A DNA stretch of 37,848 nt from Companilactobacillus jidongensis (GCF_003946575.1 NZ_RHOP01000024.1:1-37848); one strand, 5' to 3'. Positions 23,417 to 32,452 are shown, numbered from the stretch's first letter. Numbers and translations: made by a program. Notes: generated by a model not told the origin, from the letters alone.

Positions 23417-24211
23417 TTTTAGAAATATTTTTTTATTTGTACTGACTGACCCATCTCGAAAATTGACGATTCCCAGCTTTTTGTCAACAAACATCCCGGT
23501 CAGGTCTGCTCTAACAATCATCTCAGGAAACAATTCCGTCCCGGCGGAGATTCCCGCATTGGCCCAGACGACCGAATCAGTCAAATCACCACTAAGAATT
23601 GTTACCTGTTCCATTTCGCTAGCCCGGCTACGAGGGACTTTTTCAAAATTCAAATTATTCACCGTTGCAATCGCACCATTTTGTAAATAATAACTACTTA
23701 AGTTCGTATCGGTATTAGGTTTGTTGATATTGACACTCCACCGATAATCAGAATTTCTCCGTGTTGCCAATTTGATATTTTCACCACTTTTGAATGAGAC
23801 ACCTTCGATATCATCTATACTCAATAATGGTTTGAGATAACTATCAAACAAACGCTCCATTGCCCATCCTTTGATAATTCCAGTTGGATCATACTTGCCA
23901 TTAAAATAGGCACTGTAATAATGTTGTGTCATTTGTTCAGCGATAATTGTCTTGTCATAGACCAACTGAAACGGTTCGGAATTGATCAACGGATCTTGAT
24001 CACCTTTTTGAAATTTTGAAACCATAGAATCTTTCTTCTCAATGGAAAAATCATCATCGATCTCATGTAGGTCCATTTCAATATGGTGTTTAGTATCATC
24101 CAAAATATGTTGAATTGATTCGTCAGGATTAGTCGTCGCTAACACGATATTAAAGGTAGTATTCATTTGCTTAATTGCTGAAGTTAGATAGTAATATTTT
24201 GTTTCTGTCAT
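23414..24211 (-). CDS. ApbE-like protein, divergent copy 3
   Basis: A 265-residue ApbE-family protein, colinear with the canonical copy but altered at key points. KGW is kept (DPTGIIKGWAMERLF), NGGGD is replaced by KSGEN, the ATSG segment by ATVNN, and the metal-binding Asp of DADVWATAG by Val (DSVVWANAG). Loss of that Asp argues against normal Mg-dependent FMN transfer. It is a single gene with its own operator-promoter and terminator, next to the operon containing the canonical enzyme. It may be a regulatory or scaffold paralogue, or a decaying duplicate. Confidence 0.75.
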   Translation of the reverse strand: MTETKYYYLTSAIKQMNTTFNIVLATTNPDESIQHILDDTKHHIEMDLHEIDDDFSIEKKDSMVSKFQKGDQDPLINSEPFQLVYDKTIIAEQMTQHYYSAYFNGKYDPTGIIKGWAMERLFDSYLKPLLSIDDIEGVSFKSGENIKLATRRNSDYRWSVNINKPNTDTNLSSYYLQNGAIATVNNLNFEKVPRSRASEMEQVTILSGDLTDSVVWANAGISAGTELFPEMIVRADLTGMFVDKKLGIVNFRDGSVSTNKKIFLK

Positions 24212-24268
24212 ATAAATTCTCCTTTATAGTTTTATATATTATTTATATTTAATTTTCTATTTAAAGAA

Positions 24269-24300
24269 ATTATATCGGCAGAATGTGAACAATCTATGAT
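24269..24300 (-). promoter_or_regulatory. Operator-promoter of divergent ApbE-like copy 3
   Basis: Minus strand: ATCATA (24295-24300), TTCACA (24284-24289), nine bases, TATAAT (24269-24274). A further TTCTTA lies 22 bases upstream of ATCATA, keeping the 11-base phase. Confidence 0.62.
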
Positions 24301-24334
24301 GCAACTTTGGTGTAAATAAGAAAATTTAGCGAAT

Positions 24335-24364
24335 AAAAAAAAGAGCCCCTTAGGCCTCTTTTGT
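24335..24364 (-). terminator. Terminator of the xanthine-type permease gene
   Basis: On the minus strand AAAAGAG pairs with CTCTTTT, with an inner CC/GG pairing and loop, followed by a T-run. Confidence 0.75.
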
Positions 24365-25642
24365 ACGTGGATTTAACACGATATTTAAAATAATAGCTGA
24401 GAAACTACCGACAACTAATCCGTTATTCAAGATAGTTTGTAATGTTGATGGCAAGAAGTGTAACAAAGTTGGCTGAACGGTAACACCGAGTCCCAAACCA
24501 ATAGCAACTGCCATGATCAACATATTTTCATTATTCATTTTCACCTTTGAAAGCATCTTAACTCCAGAGGCTCCAACGGTACCAAACATAATCAGCATTG
24601 CTCCACCCAGAACAGACGTTGGAATCAAAGTAGCGATTGCTCCCACCTTAGGAATTAATCCCAATAGAATAAGAAGAAAAGCTGAAAAGTAAACTGGTTT
24701 GTTCTTCTTGATACCTGATAATTGAACAATGGCAACATTTTGTGAAAAAGTCGAGTATGGGAATGTATTGAAAATACCACCAAGAATAGCCGCGATACCC
24801 TCAGATGCGTAACCGTGCTGTAAATCTTTTTCATTCAAATCACGCTTAGTTATTTCAGCTAAGGCATAGTAAACACCAGTTGATTCGATCATACATGTCA
24901 ATGAAGCTAAAAGCATAATCAGAATCGATGACCATTCAAACTTAGGTGTTGCAAAATAAAATGGAATCGGTAATTGGAACCAATGTGCATTGTGTACACT
25001 TGAGAAACCCATCGTTCCCATTGCAATTGCTGCCAACGATCCGACGACGATACCGATCAGAACTGCAATTTGCTTAACGAAACCTCGTCCCCAAATACTA
25101 ATAACCAAAATAATAAGTGCTGTAGAAAATCCTAAAATCAAATCAGTTGGATCACCAAAGTTTTTAGCAGTAGCATCGCCACCACCAATGTTTTGGAATG
25201 CAACTGGAATTAAGGTAAAGCCAATCAAAGTGATCAAAGAACCAGTGACAACTGGTGGGAAAAATCTCTTTAATTTAGCAAACATTTTGGAAATCAATAA
25301 AATGAAAATACCAGCAGCAATGATTCCCCCATACATATATGCGATACCAAAATGATGTCCAATATTTTGTAGCGGTGTTACATATTCGACAGCTGATCCC
25401 AAGACAACTGGCAATCCAATACCAGTCAATGGTGTACGCTTAATTTGAAGTAAGGTAGCGACCCCACACATAAAAATATCTACTGAAATTAAATAAGTCA
25501 TTTGAGTAGAACTAAATCCTAATGCCGCACCAATCAAAATTGGGATCAAAATATCCCCAGAATACATGGCCAACAAATGTTGAAAACCGAGTAGCAGATT
25601 CTTCAAGAACGAATCTTCAGTTTTGAGTGTTTTTAAATCCAT
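24350..25642 (-). CDS. pbuX: Xanthine/purine permease (NCS2 family)
   Basis: A 430-residue nucleobase symporter with about 12-14 helices. The sequence LLLGFQHLLAMYSGDILIPILIG at the start, MIESTGVYYALAEI in the middle and FNTFPYSTFSQNVAIVQLSG mark the xanthine/uric acid branch of NCS2, distinct from the uracil permease in this window. Two CGAAC-type boxes upstream suggest PurR control. Exact substrate (xanthine versus urate or other purine) cannot be decided from sequence. Single gene with its own terminator. Confidence 0.87.
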   Translation of the reverse strand: MDLKTLKTEDSFLKNLLLGFQHLLAMYSGDILIPILIGAALGFSSTQMTYLISVDIFMCGVATLLQIKRTPLTGIGLPVVLGSAVEYVTPLQNIGHHFGIAYMYGGIIAAGIFILLISKMFAKLKRFFPPVVTGSLITLIGFTLIPVAFQNIGGGDATAKNFGDPTDLILGFSTALIILVISIWGRGFVKQIAVLIGIVVGSLAAIAMGTMGFSSVHNAHWFQLPIPFYFATPKFEWSSILIMLLASLTCMIESTGVYYALAEITKRDLNEKDLQHGYASEGIAAILGGIFNTFPYSTFSQNVAIVQLSGIKKNKPVYFSAFLLILLGLIPKVGAIATLIPTSVLGGAMLIMFGTVGASGVKMLSKVKMNNENMLIMAVAIGLGLGVTVQPTLLHFLPSTLQTILNNGLVVGSFSAIILNIVLNPRTKEA

Positions 25643-25681
25643 TCTGCACCTTCCCCAATAAATTAATGAAAATTAATTATA

Positions 25682-25726
25682 ATAAACGAACAATATCTGC
25701 AATTGCAAGGGTTAAAGTTCGTAATT
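25682..25726 (-). promoter_or_regulatory. Pair of PurBox-like sites before the xanthine permease
   Basis: AATAAACGAACAAT (CGAAC at 25687-25691) and, inverted, AAGTTCGTAATT (GTTCG at 25717-25721) match the CGAA-centred PurR box and are arranged as a palindromic pair, as in Bacillus purine genes. The spacing is slightly longer than the classical one. On the minus strand a TATAAT for the permease overlaps the proximal box. Confidence 0.5.
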
Positions 25727-25860
25727 AGATATAATTTTAGTTGCTTAACATTAAAAATTATATCACTAATTCGGAATTAAATGGAATAACTATGTAAATG
25801 ATAACCGTTTTCAAATATGATAAAATATAAATCAGTATTAAATAGGAGGATTTCATAATA

Positions 25861-27297
25861 ATGAAGAAAAATCATTTGGATGACGCTTGTACAACTATCT
25901 TGGTTGGTAAGAACGCCAGTTTAGATGGATCAACTATGATTGCTAGAAATGACGATACATTTTTTGCAGTTGCACCACACAGTTTCGTATTGAATCCAGC
26001 TGTTGAAGGTGAAAAAGGCCGCAAAGTTAAGTCATGGCTCAACGGGTTTGAAGCCGAAGTACCTGAAAATGGCTACAAATGGCCTGCTGTTCCTAACGTA
26101 GACTACAAACAATTTGGTTACTACGATGAAAGTGGTATTAACGGTGCGAATGTTGCTATGTCAGCTACCGAAAGTACTTATGGTAACGAACGTGCTTTGG
26201 CCTTCGATCCACTTATTAAAGATGGTATGGACGAGGATGTTATCGTTCGTATGGTCCTACCTTATGTTGATTCAGCCAAAGGTGCTGTTCAACGTACTGG
26301 TGAATTGATTGCCAAATACGGTTCACCTGCTGGTAATTCAGTTCTATTCAGTGACAATGATGATGTTTGGTACATGGAAATCGTTTCTGGCCACCACTGG
26401 GTTGCACAACGTATCCCTGATGACAGTTATGCTGTCTGTGCTAACCGTGTATCAATTCAACAAGTTGACTTCAATGACCCTTCACAATTTATGTGGTCTG
26501 ACGGTATTCAAGAATTTGTTGAAGCAAATCACTTAAACACAGATAAGACAGGCTTTAACTTCCGTCACATCTTCGGTACAGATAATATGAAGGATCGTCA
26601 CTATAACACACCACGTGTTTGGTTTGGTCAAAAATTCTTCAATCCTGAAATAGAACAAGACCCCGAAGATGACGAATTACCATTCATCATGAAGACAGAT
26701 CATAAGATCTCAGTTGACGATATCGAATACGTGCTTGGTTCACACTACAACGAGACACCATTCGACCCATTCAGTCCTGACGCTTCAGATGCTGACAAGT
26801 ATCGCTACCGTCCAATCGGTTTGAACAGAACTCAAAACTCACATGTACTACAAATCAGAAACGATGTTCCTGAAGAATTCGCAGCTATCATGTGGTTATG
26901 TATCGGCTTCCCAACATACACACCATACATTCCTTTCTACACAAACATGAACGAAACAGATGCAAGCTTCAACGATGCGTCACTAGAGTTCAATTTCAAG
27001 GATGCTTACTGGATGTATAACGCCTTGTCAGTTCTCGTAGAATCAAAATACACTGACTTCATTCAAGACGATATCGATTTCCTAACAGAAGTTCGTCAAG
27101 ACTTGCGTATGAGTGTTGCTGAAACTGACAAATTAGCTAAGAATTACACTGGTGACGAGTTAGTTGAATTCTTAACTACAAGAAACCAAAAAGTTGTTAA
27201 AGAAATGGCTGACAAGACTCACAAACTATTTGGACAACTTTATACAAAAGGTATCAACCTTTCAAAACTTACATTTAATATGGATAAGAACCTTTAA
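25861..27297 (+). CDS. pepD: C69-family dipeptidase
   Basis: A 478-residue cytoplasmic dipeptidase of the N-terminal nucleophile superfamily. Cys10 in DDACTTILVGKNASLDGST is the expected catalytic nucleophile, exposed after removal of the first nine residues. The segments MIARNDD and GNSVLFSDNDDVWYMEIVSGHHW are typical of LAB PepD enzymes. TAGGAGG precedes the ATG. Codon use suggests high expression. It releases amino acids from peptides imported by the cell. Confidence 0.93.
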   Translation: MKKNHLDDACTTILVGKNASLDGSTMIARNDDTFFAVAPHSFVLNPAVEGEKGRKVKSWLNGFEAEVPENGYKWPAVPNVDYKQFGYYDESGINGANVAMSATESTYGNERALAFDPLIKDGMDEDVIVRMVLPYVDSAKGAVQRTGELIAKYGSPAGNSVLFSDNDDVWYMEIVSGHHWVAQRIPDDSYAVCANRVSIQQVDFNDPSQFMWSDGIQEFVEANHLNTDKTGFNFRHIFGTDNMKDRHYNTPRVWFGQKFFNPEIEQDPEDDELPFIMKTDHKISVDDIEYVLGSHYNETPFDPFSPDASDADKYRYRPIGLNRTQNSHVLQIRNDVPEEFAAIMWLCIGFPTYTPYIPFYTNMNETDASFNDASLEFNFKDAYWMYNALSVLVESKYTDFIQDDIDFLTEVRQDLRMSVAETDKLAKNYTGDELVEFLTTRNQKVVKEMADKTHKLFGQLYTKGINLSKLTFNMDKNL

Positions 27298-27306
27298 TCG
27301 TTTCAT

Positions 27307-27343
27307 AACGCCTGAGATAGTTTTTCTATCTCAGGCGTTTTTT
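27307..27343 (+). terminator. Terminator of pepD
   Basis: AACGCCTGAGATAG, loop TTTTT, CTATCTCAGGCGTT, then a T-run. A long perfect stem. Confidence 0.9.
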
Positions 27344-27427
27344 GGGCAAAGTCATTTACTAAACTGTATAATGTTTCTATTAGTGTTTTTTATACAGAGC
27401 TAAGGGCTCGTTTTTAGGAGGAAAATT

Positions 27428-28351
27428 ATGGATGAAAGTAAGAAAATGACTAAGAAAACCTTGCATAAAGGATTTCTCTTAGCTTTCCTTGCATCAGTTA
27501 TTTGGGGTGTTTCTGGCGCTGTCCAACAGATCGTTGCTAAGGACAGTAACATTCCAGCCATGTGGTTCGTAGGAACCAGAACTTTAGTAGCCGGAATCAT
27601 TTTACTAATAATTGCATTTTTTGTTTTACCAAAAAAAGAATTCTTTTCAATTTTTAAATCATGGAAGGATACATTGACGTTAATTGCCTTTTCAATCTTT
27701 GGTTTGTTCGCTAATATGTACACCTTCTTCTACGCTATTCAAACAGGTAACTCTTCAACTGCCACGATTCTACAATACCTATCACCACTATTCATCATGT
27801 TAGGAGCCGTTATCTTCACTCACAAAAAGGTTCTACGTATTGATGTGATCTCATTTGCATTAGCCTTGATCGGTGTTGTGCTCTTGATCACTCGTGGTGA
27901 TATTTCTCACCTTGCTATTCCATTCGTATCACTTCTATGGGGTATCGGCGGTGGTATCACAGCTGCACTTTATATCGTCATACCACAACGATTAGTTGCG
28001 AAGCACAATGGTCTATTAGTAACTGGTTGGGGAATGTTGATTGCTGGTGTCTTCTCAAATCTATTTACCCCGATTTGGGTCAATCCACCACATTTATCAA
28101 CTACAAGTTTAATCGGCGTTATAACGGTTATTCTTTTGAGTAATGTTATTGCCTTCTTATTGATGGTCTTCAGTACTAAGTACACAACTGCCGCAACTAT
28201 CAGTATTACTGATGCAGTTCAACCATTCACCACCTTAGTGCTAAGTGTTATCTTCTTATCTTATAGTGTTAATCTTCCTGAAATCATCGGGGCAATAATC
28301 GTTGTCTTTGCTATCTACATACTAAATAGATATGATACTGATGGAGACTAA
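27428..28351 (+). CDS. EamA (DMT) family transporter
   Basis: A 307-residue membrane protein with ten predicted helices in two EamA repeats (about 12-147 and 160-300). The repeat starts show FLLAFLASVIWGVSGAV and PFVSLLWGIGGGITAALY. The family exports or imports small metabolites; the substrate is not evident. TAGGAGG lies before the ATG. It is followed 25 bases later by a D-2-hydroxyacid dehydrogenase and is probably co-transcribed with it, so a role in hydroxy- or amino-acid traffic is conceivable. Confidence 0.86.
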   Translation: MDESKKMTKKTLHKGFLLAFLASVIWGVSGAVQQIVAKDSNIPAMWFVGTRTLVAGIILLIIAFFVLPKKEFFSIFKSWKDTLTLIAFSIFGLFANMYTFFYAIQTGNSSTATILQYLSPLFIMLGAVIFTHKKVLRIDVISFALALIGVVLLITRGDISHLAIPFVSLLWGIGGGITAALYIVIPQRLVAKHNGLLVTGWGMLIAGVFSNLFTPIWVNPPHLSTTSLIGVITVILLSNVIAFLLMVFSTKYTTAATISITDAVQPFTTLVLSVIFLSYSVNLPEIIGAIIVVFAIYILNRYDTDGD

Positions 28352-28376
28352 TTAATACTAAGGAGATCGACAAATT

Positions 28377-29381
28377 ATGAAAATTTTTGCTTACGGAATT
28401 CGTGACGATGAATTGTCATCATTGAGGAAGTGGGAAGCTGCTCATCCGGACTTCGAGGTCGGCTACACAGGCGATACTTTGACACCAGACACCGCAGCAT
28501 TAGCTGAAGGTTCTAATGGTGTGATAACATTACAGACAACTCCATATGAACGTGAGGCATTAGAAAGACTGTCAGAATATGGCATCAAATCTATTTCCAT
28601 TCGTAACGTAGGTTTCGATAATTTTGACTTCAAAGATTTGAATGACTTCGGTATGAAATTGACTAACGTACCAGTCTACTCACCTAATGCAATTGCTGAA
28701 CATACAGTTCTATTGATGGGTAGATTGTTACGTCGTGTACCAGAAGTTGATGTAAAATTCGATAACGGTGACTTCACTTGGGCACCTACTATCGGTAGAG
28801 AATATCGTGAACAAACTGTCGGTGTTATCGGTACTGGTCATATCGGTCGTGTAGTGATTAAAATCTTGCAAGGATTCGGTGCTAAAGTCGTAGCTTACGA
28901 TGTATACCATAACGCCGATATAGAAAAGCAAGGCTTGTACGTAGATAGCCTTGAAGAGCTTTATAAACAATCAGACATCATCACATTACATGTACCATTG
29001 TTTGATAGTAACAAATATATGATCAACGACGAAGCCATTTCTCAAATGAAAGACGGCGTTATAATCGTCAACTGTGCTCGTGGCGAATTGATTGATACCG
29101 ACGCCTTGATTGCTGGCTTAGACAGCGGAAAAATCGGTGGTGCCGGTCTTGATGTTCTAGATAACGAAAACTCAGTCTTCGGACACAAATGGGGCAGTAT
29201 TGATAACCTACCAAATCCTAAGATCAAGAATTTGGCCGAACGCATCAATGTTATCATCACACCTCACAATGCTTTCTATACTGAAACGGCCGTCCACAAC
29301 ATGATCACTGTTGCCTTTGATTCCAACAAGGCTTTGATCGATGGTGAAACGCCAAATAATTTGGTCGACACATCTAAATAA
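28377..29381 (+). CDS. ldhD: D-2-hydroxyacid (D-lactate) dehydrogenase, copy 1
   Basis: A 334-residue NAD-dependent dehydrogenase reducing 2-keto acids to D-hydroxy acids. The NAD motif GVIGTGHIGRV (about 150-160), catalytic Arg in NCARGELIDT, Glu in LDVLDNEN and His in ITPHNAFYT are all visible, and VPVYSPNAIAEH matches D-lactate dehydrogenase. Pyruvate versus larger keto acids cannot be decided. AAGGAG precedes the ATG. It is linked to the EamA gene and ends in a strong terminator. Confidence 0.87.
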   Translation: MKIFAYGIRDDELSSLRKWEAAHPDFEVGYTGDTLTPDTAALAEGSNGVITLQTTPYEREALERLSEYGIKSISIRNVGFDNFDFKDLNDFGMKLTNVPVYSPNAIAEHTVLLMGRLLRRVPEVDVKFDNGDFTWAPTIGREYREQTVGVIGTGHIGRVVIKILQGFGAKVVAYDVYHNADIEKQGLYVDSLEELYKQSDIITLHVPLFDSNKYMINDEAISQMKDGVIIVNCARGELIDTDALIAGLDSGKIGGAGLDVLDNENSVFGHKWGSIDNLPNPKIKNLAERINVIITPHNAFYTETAVHNMITVAFDSNKALIDGETPNNLVDTSK

Positions 29382-29390
29382 TCGCAAACT

Positions 29391-29424
29391 AATAGACCTA
29401 TCTCACAAGATAGGTCTATTTTTG
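29391..29424. terminator. Bidirectional terminator
   Basis: AATAGACCTATCT, loop CACA, AGATAGGTCTATT, then T-run; A-rich on the left. It lies between dehydrogenase copy 1 and the converging membrane-protein gene. Confidence 0.87.
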
Positions 29425-29756
29425 TGCTGTTTGAACTGTTTAACATACTTAACAATGAGTGACCAAAGGGCAGGTATCCAGTATAGGTGATTAATAATCC
29501 CGATCAAGAGCAGAACCACTGCCCAGCCGCCGTCATTTTGATTCAGCTTTACAATCGCAAAGTAAATCAATAACTGTAATAACGAATAACCTACGAAAGT
29601 AATCAATCCTATAACTGACATGATCAAACTCCTTGATGTCATAAGTAACAAAGCTGAGTTTTGAAATATATGAAAGACTGTTAAAATTGCGGCTCCATTT
29701 GTAATAATCATAATGGCGAAGCCTAATAATTGTGGTAATGAATATTTTTTGGTCAT
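29403..29756 (-). CDS. Small four-helix membrane protein of unknown function
   Basis: A 117-residue hydrophobic protein with four predicted helices and a basic C-terminal tail (YVKQFKQHKNRP). A good GGAGGAG ribosome binding site precedes the ATG. It is a lone gene on the minus strand between two paralogous D-hydroxyacid dehydrogenases, with its stop inside the shared terminator. No family recognised. Confidence 0.7.
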   Translation of the reverse strand: MTKKYSLPQLLGFAIMIITNGAAILTVFHIFQNSALLLMTSRSLIMSVIGLITFVGYSLLQLLIYFAIVKLNQNDGGWAVVLLLIGIINHLYWIPALWSLIVKYVKQFKQHKNRPIL

Positions 29757-29924
29757 GGTTAAACTCCTCCATCCCTACTCCCTAAAGAATAGCATAACTT
29801 TTCATTTTTTCATGAATTGACCATTTGCCCCTTTTTTTTTGTGAAAATTGCGTTACACTTAATTACACAGTTTATTAGAAATTATTAATGTTCTAATATA
29901 TCTCACAGAAAGAAGGACTTATTT

Positions 29925-30932
29925 ATGAAGATTTACGTATTTGGCGTTCGTGGTGGAGACGAAGAAGCTCCTCTAAAAAATTGGATGGCAGAACATCCCG
30001 AAGTCGAAGTTGGCTTTACACATGATATTCTGACACCTGACAATGCGAATTTAGCTAAGGGATATGACGGCGTGTGTGCCGTCCAACGTGAACCATATGC
30101 TCGTGAAGCACTGCAAATGCTCCACGACTATGGCATCAACAAATTATCAGTTAGAAACGTTGGTATTGATGGTTTTGATTTTAAGGACCTCAATGACTTC
30201 GGATTTACACTGACAAACGTTCCTGTTTATTCGCCTAATGCTATCGCCGAACACGCATCCTTCTTAGTAGGTCGCTTGCTTCGTCGTGTTCCAGAATTCG
30301 ATGCCAAATTCCGTGCTGGTAACCTCAAGTGGTCACCTACTATTGGTACTGAAATTTCTGGCAAAACCGTTGGTGTTATTGGTACCGGACACATTGGTAG
30401 TGTCTTCGCCCGTATCATGCAATTTGGCTACGGTGCTAAAGTTATTGCTTACGATATTGACCCTAACCCAGCGCTTGAAAACTTGGGTATTTATGTTGAT
30501 TCACTGGATGAGTTACTAGAACAATCCGATATTATCTCGATCCATACTCCTTTAGCACCACAGGACTACCATATGATTGACGCTGCTGCTATTTCCAAAA
30601 TGAAACAAGGATCGTACTTGATCAACTGTGCTCGAGGCGGTTTGGTGGATACCGACGCTTTGATTGCTGGACTAGACTCTGGCAAAATTGCCGGTGCTGG
30701 ACTAGATGTGCTTGACAACGAAAATGGTATTTTCCAGAAGGACTTCGGCAGTTTTGATGCCATTCCTAATGAAAAATTCAAGAATCTTGCTAGTCGTGAC
30801 AATGTTATCATTACACCTCATACTGCTTTTTACACTAAACGAGCTGTTCATAACATGGTGTACGAAGCAATGGATACACAGATCAAATTGCTTAACGGTG
30901 AGATCACAAAAAATATCGTTGATACAAAATAA
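29925..30932 (+). CDS. D-2-hydroxyacid (D-lactate) dehydrogenase, copy 2
   Basis: A 335-residue paralogue of the dehydrogenase at 28377, similar throughout. It keeps GVIGTGHIGSV, Arg in NCARGGLVDT, Glu in LDVLDNEN and His in ITPHTAFYT. AGAAGGA lies before the ATG. Duplication followed by insertion or retention of a convergent membrane-protein gene explains the layout. The two copies may differ in keto-acid preference (pyruvate versus branched-chain keto acids); sequence alone does not decide. Confidence 0.87.
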   Translation: MKIYVFGVRGGDEEAPLKNWMAEHPEVEVGFTHDILTPDNANLAKGYDGVCAVQREPYAREALQMLHDYGINKLSVRNVGIDGFDFKDLNDFGFTLTNVPVYSPNAIAEHASFLVGRLLRRVPEFDAKFRAGNLKWSPTIGTEISGKTVGVIGTGHIGSVFARIMQFGYGAKVIAYDIDPNPALENLGIYVDSLDELLEQSDIISIHTPLAPQDYHMIDAAAISKMKQGSYLINCARGGLVDTDALIAGLDSGKIAGAGLDVLDNENGIFQKDFGSFDAIPNEKFKNLASRDNVIITPHTAFYTKRAVHNMVYEAMDTQIKLLNGEITKNIVDTK

Positions 30933-30947
30933 TTTGTAAATTTAATT

Positions 30948-30975
30948 TGACAAAGAAATAAACATGGTGTAATTT
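30948..30975 (+). promoter_or_regulatory. Promoter of the Met T-box transcript
   Basis: TTGACA (30948-30953), 16 bases, TAATTT (30970-30975). It lies about 40 bases before the first conserved T-box elements. Confidence 0.55.
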
Positions 30976-31014
30976 ATTCACCAATCAAATAATTAAAACT
31001 TATTTAATCCAATT

Positions 31015-31280
31015 AGACGTTGAAGAGAAGAGTAAGTTAATGAGTAGTTTGAATAGTGACCGCTAGATGGTGAAAAGGCGGAACGAAAACTTAACCGAAG
31101 ATGAGCTTGGAGTCTTACCTAGGTGGGAGCCAAAGGTACGCAAGGATGCGATATCATCCCGGACATGTTAGTGTCGTTGAGGTATTTTGTGCAAGCAAAA
31201 TATGAATTAGGGTGGTATCACGGTAATCGTCCCTACATCGCAGAGTAATTCTGTGTATGTAGGGGCGATTTTTTTTGGAT
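31015..31280 (+). promoter_or_regulatory. Methionine-type T-box riboswitch
   Basis: A full-length T-box leader. Stem I begins near GTTGAAGAGAAGAGTAAG and contains the specifier region GAAGATGAGC with ATG at 31101-31103 (Met). The T-box core is AGGGTGGTATCACGG (31209-31223), a slightly divergent form. The terminator stem CGTCCCTACAT/ATGTAGGGGCG ends in an eight-T run. Uncharged tRNA-Met would permit transcription of the downstream MetE-like gene. Confidence 0.88.
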
Positions 31281-31307
31281 TAAATATAGTTTACGGAGGA
31301 AAATATT

Positions 31308-32432
31308 ATGACAAAAACACAAACAAAGATTGGATTTCAACATGTAGGAAGTTTCTTAAGACCAGATGTACTAAAACAAGCACGTAAAGATTTTGCTACC
31401 GGAAACATCGCTCAATCTGACCTGACAACTATCGAAAACGAATCGATCAAAGATTTAGTAAATAAAGAGATCAATGCTGGACTAGACTATGTCACTGATG
31501 GTGAATTTCGCCGATCATATTGGCATTTGGACTTCTTCTGGGGATTCGAAGGCATTGACCATATTCACTATGGTGAAGGTTATAATTTTGCGCATGAAGA
31601 AACACGTGACGATACAGCAATTCTTTCAGGCAAAATCAAGTTCAATAAGAACACTCACCCATTCATCAAACATTTTCAATTCTTGAAGTCATTGACCGAT
31701 GGAACCGATGTGGAACCTAAGCAAACAATTCCTGCACCCGCTCAACTCTATATCGAATTGATCCGTGGAACAAACGCAGACAAGATCAAAGAATTTTATG
31801 ATTCAGATGAAGCATTATATACTGACATTGAGCAAGCATATCACGATGCAATTCTAGCCTTCTACGATGAAGGTGCACGTATAATTCAACTTGACGACTG
31901 TTCATGGGGACTGTTCTTAGACGACAAGTTCCTAGCAACTCCCGATGGCAAAGCTTACGCTAATTCAGGTATTCAAAATATCTTACTCGAACTAAACAAT
32001 GGCGCTATCAAAGACTTGCCGGAAGATCTAACCATCAATACTCATATCTGCCGTGGAAACTATCATTCAGATTTTGCCTTCGCAGGCGGCTATGGCCCTG
32101 TCGCTGACACTGTCTTTGCTAAAGAAAACGTTGATACATACTTCCTAGAATACGACTCCACTCGTGCCGGTAATTTTGAACCACTATCCAAAGTATCGGG
32201 TGACAAGCGCGTTGTTCTCGGACTTATCACTTCCAAAAAAGGTGAACTTGAGGATCGCCAAACTATTATCGACCGTATTAACGAAGCCAGCAAATATCTT
32301 CCACTAGACAGATTATGGCTTTCAACTCAATGTGGTTTTGCTTCAACCGAAGAAGGAAATGTCTTAACAGAACAACAAGAATGGGCCAAACTTGCTCTAG
32401 TAAAATCAATTCAAGAAGAAGTTTGGGGATAG
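31308..32432 (+). CDS. MetE-like cobalamin-independent methionine synthase family protein
   Basis: A 374-residue protein equivalent to the C-terminal catalytic half of MetE, as in Bacillus YxjG/YxjH. The zinc-site pattern is visible: HICRGN (His and Cys around residue 245) and TQCGFAS (Cys near 342), with QLDDCSWG before them. It would transfer a methyl group to homocysteine from a folate or other donor; the short form lacks the MetE N-terminal domain. ACGGAGG precedes the ATG. The methionine T-box upstream supports a role in methionine supply. Confidence 0.88.
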   Translation: MTKTQTKIGFQHVGSFLRPDVLKQARKDFATGNIAQSDLTTIENESIKDLVNKEINAGLDYVTDGEFRRSYWHLDFFWGFEGIDHIHYGEGYNFAHEETRDDTAILSGKIKFNKNTHPFIKHFQFLKSLTDGTDVEPKQTIPAPAQLYIELIRGTNADKIKEFYDSDEALYTDIEQAYHDAILAFYDEGARIIQLDDCSWGLFLDDKFLATPDGKAYANSGIQNILLELNNGAIKDLPEDLTINTHICRGNYHSDFAFAGGYGPVADTVFAKENVDTYFLEYDSTRAGNFEPLSKVSGDKRVVLGLITSKKGELEDRQTIIDRINEASKYLPLDRLWLSTQCGFASTEEGNVLTEQQEWAKLALVKSIQEEVWG

Positions 32433-32452
32433 TTAAATTTATAAAGTTAAAT

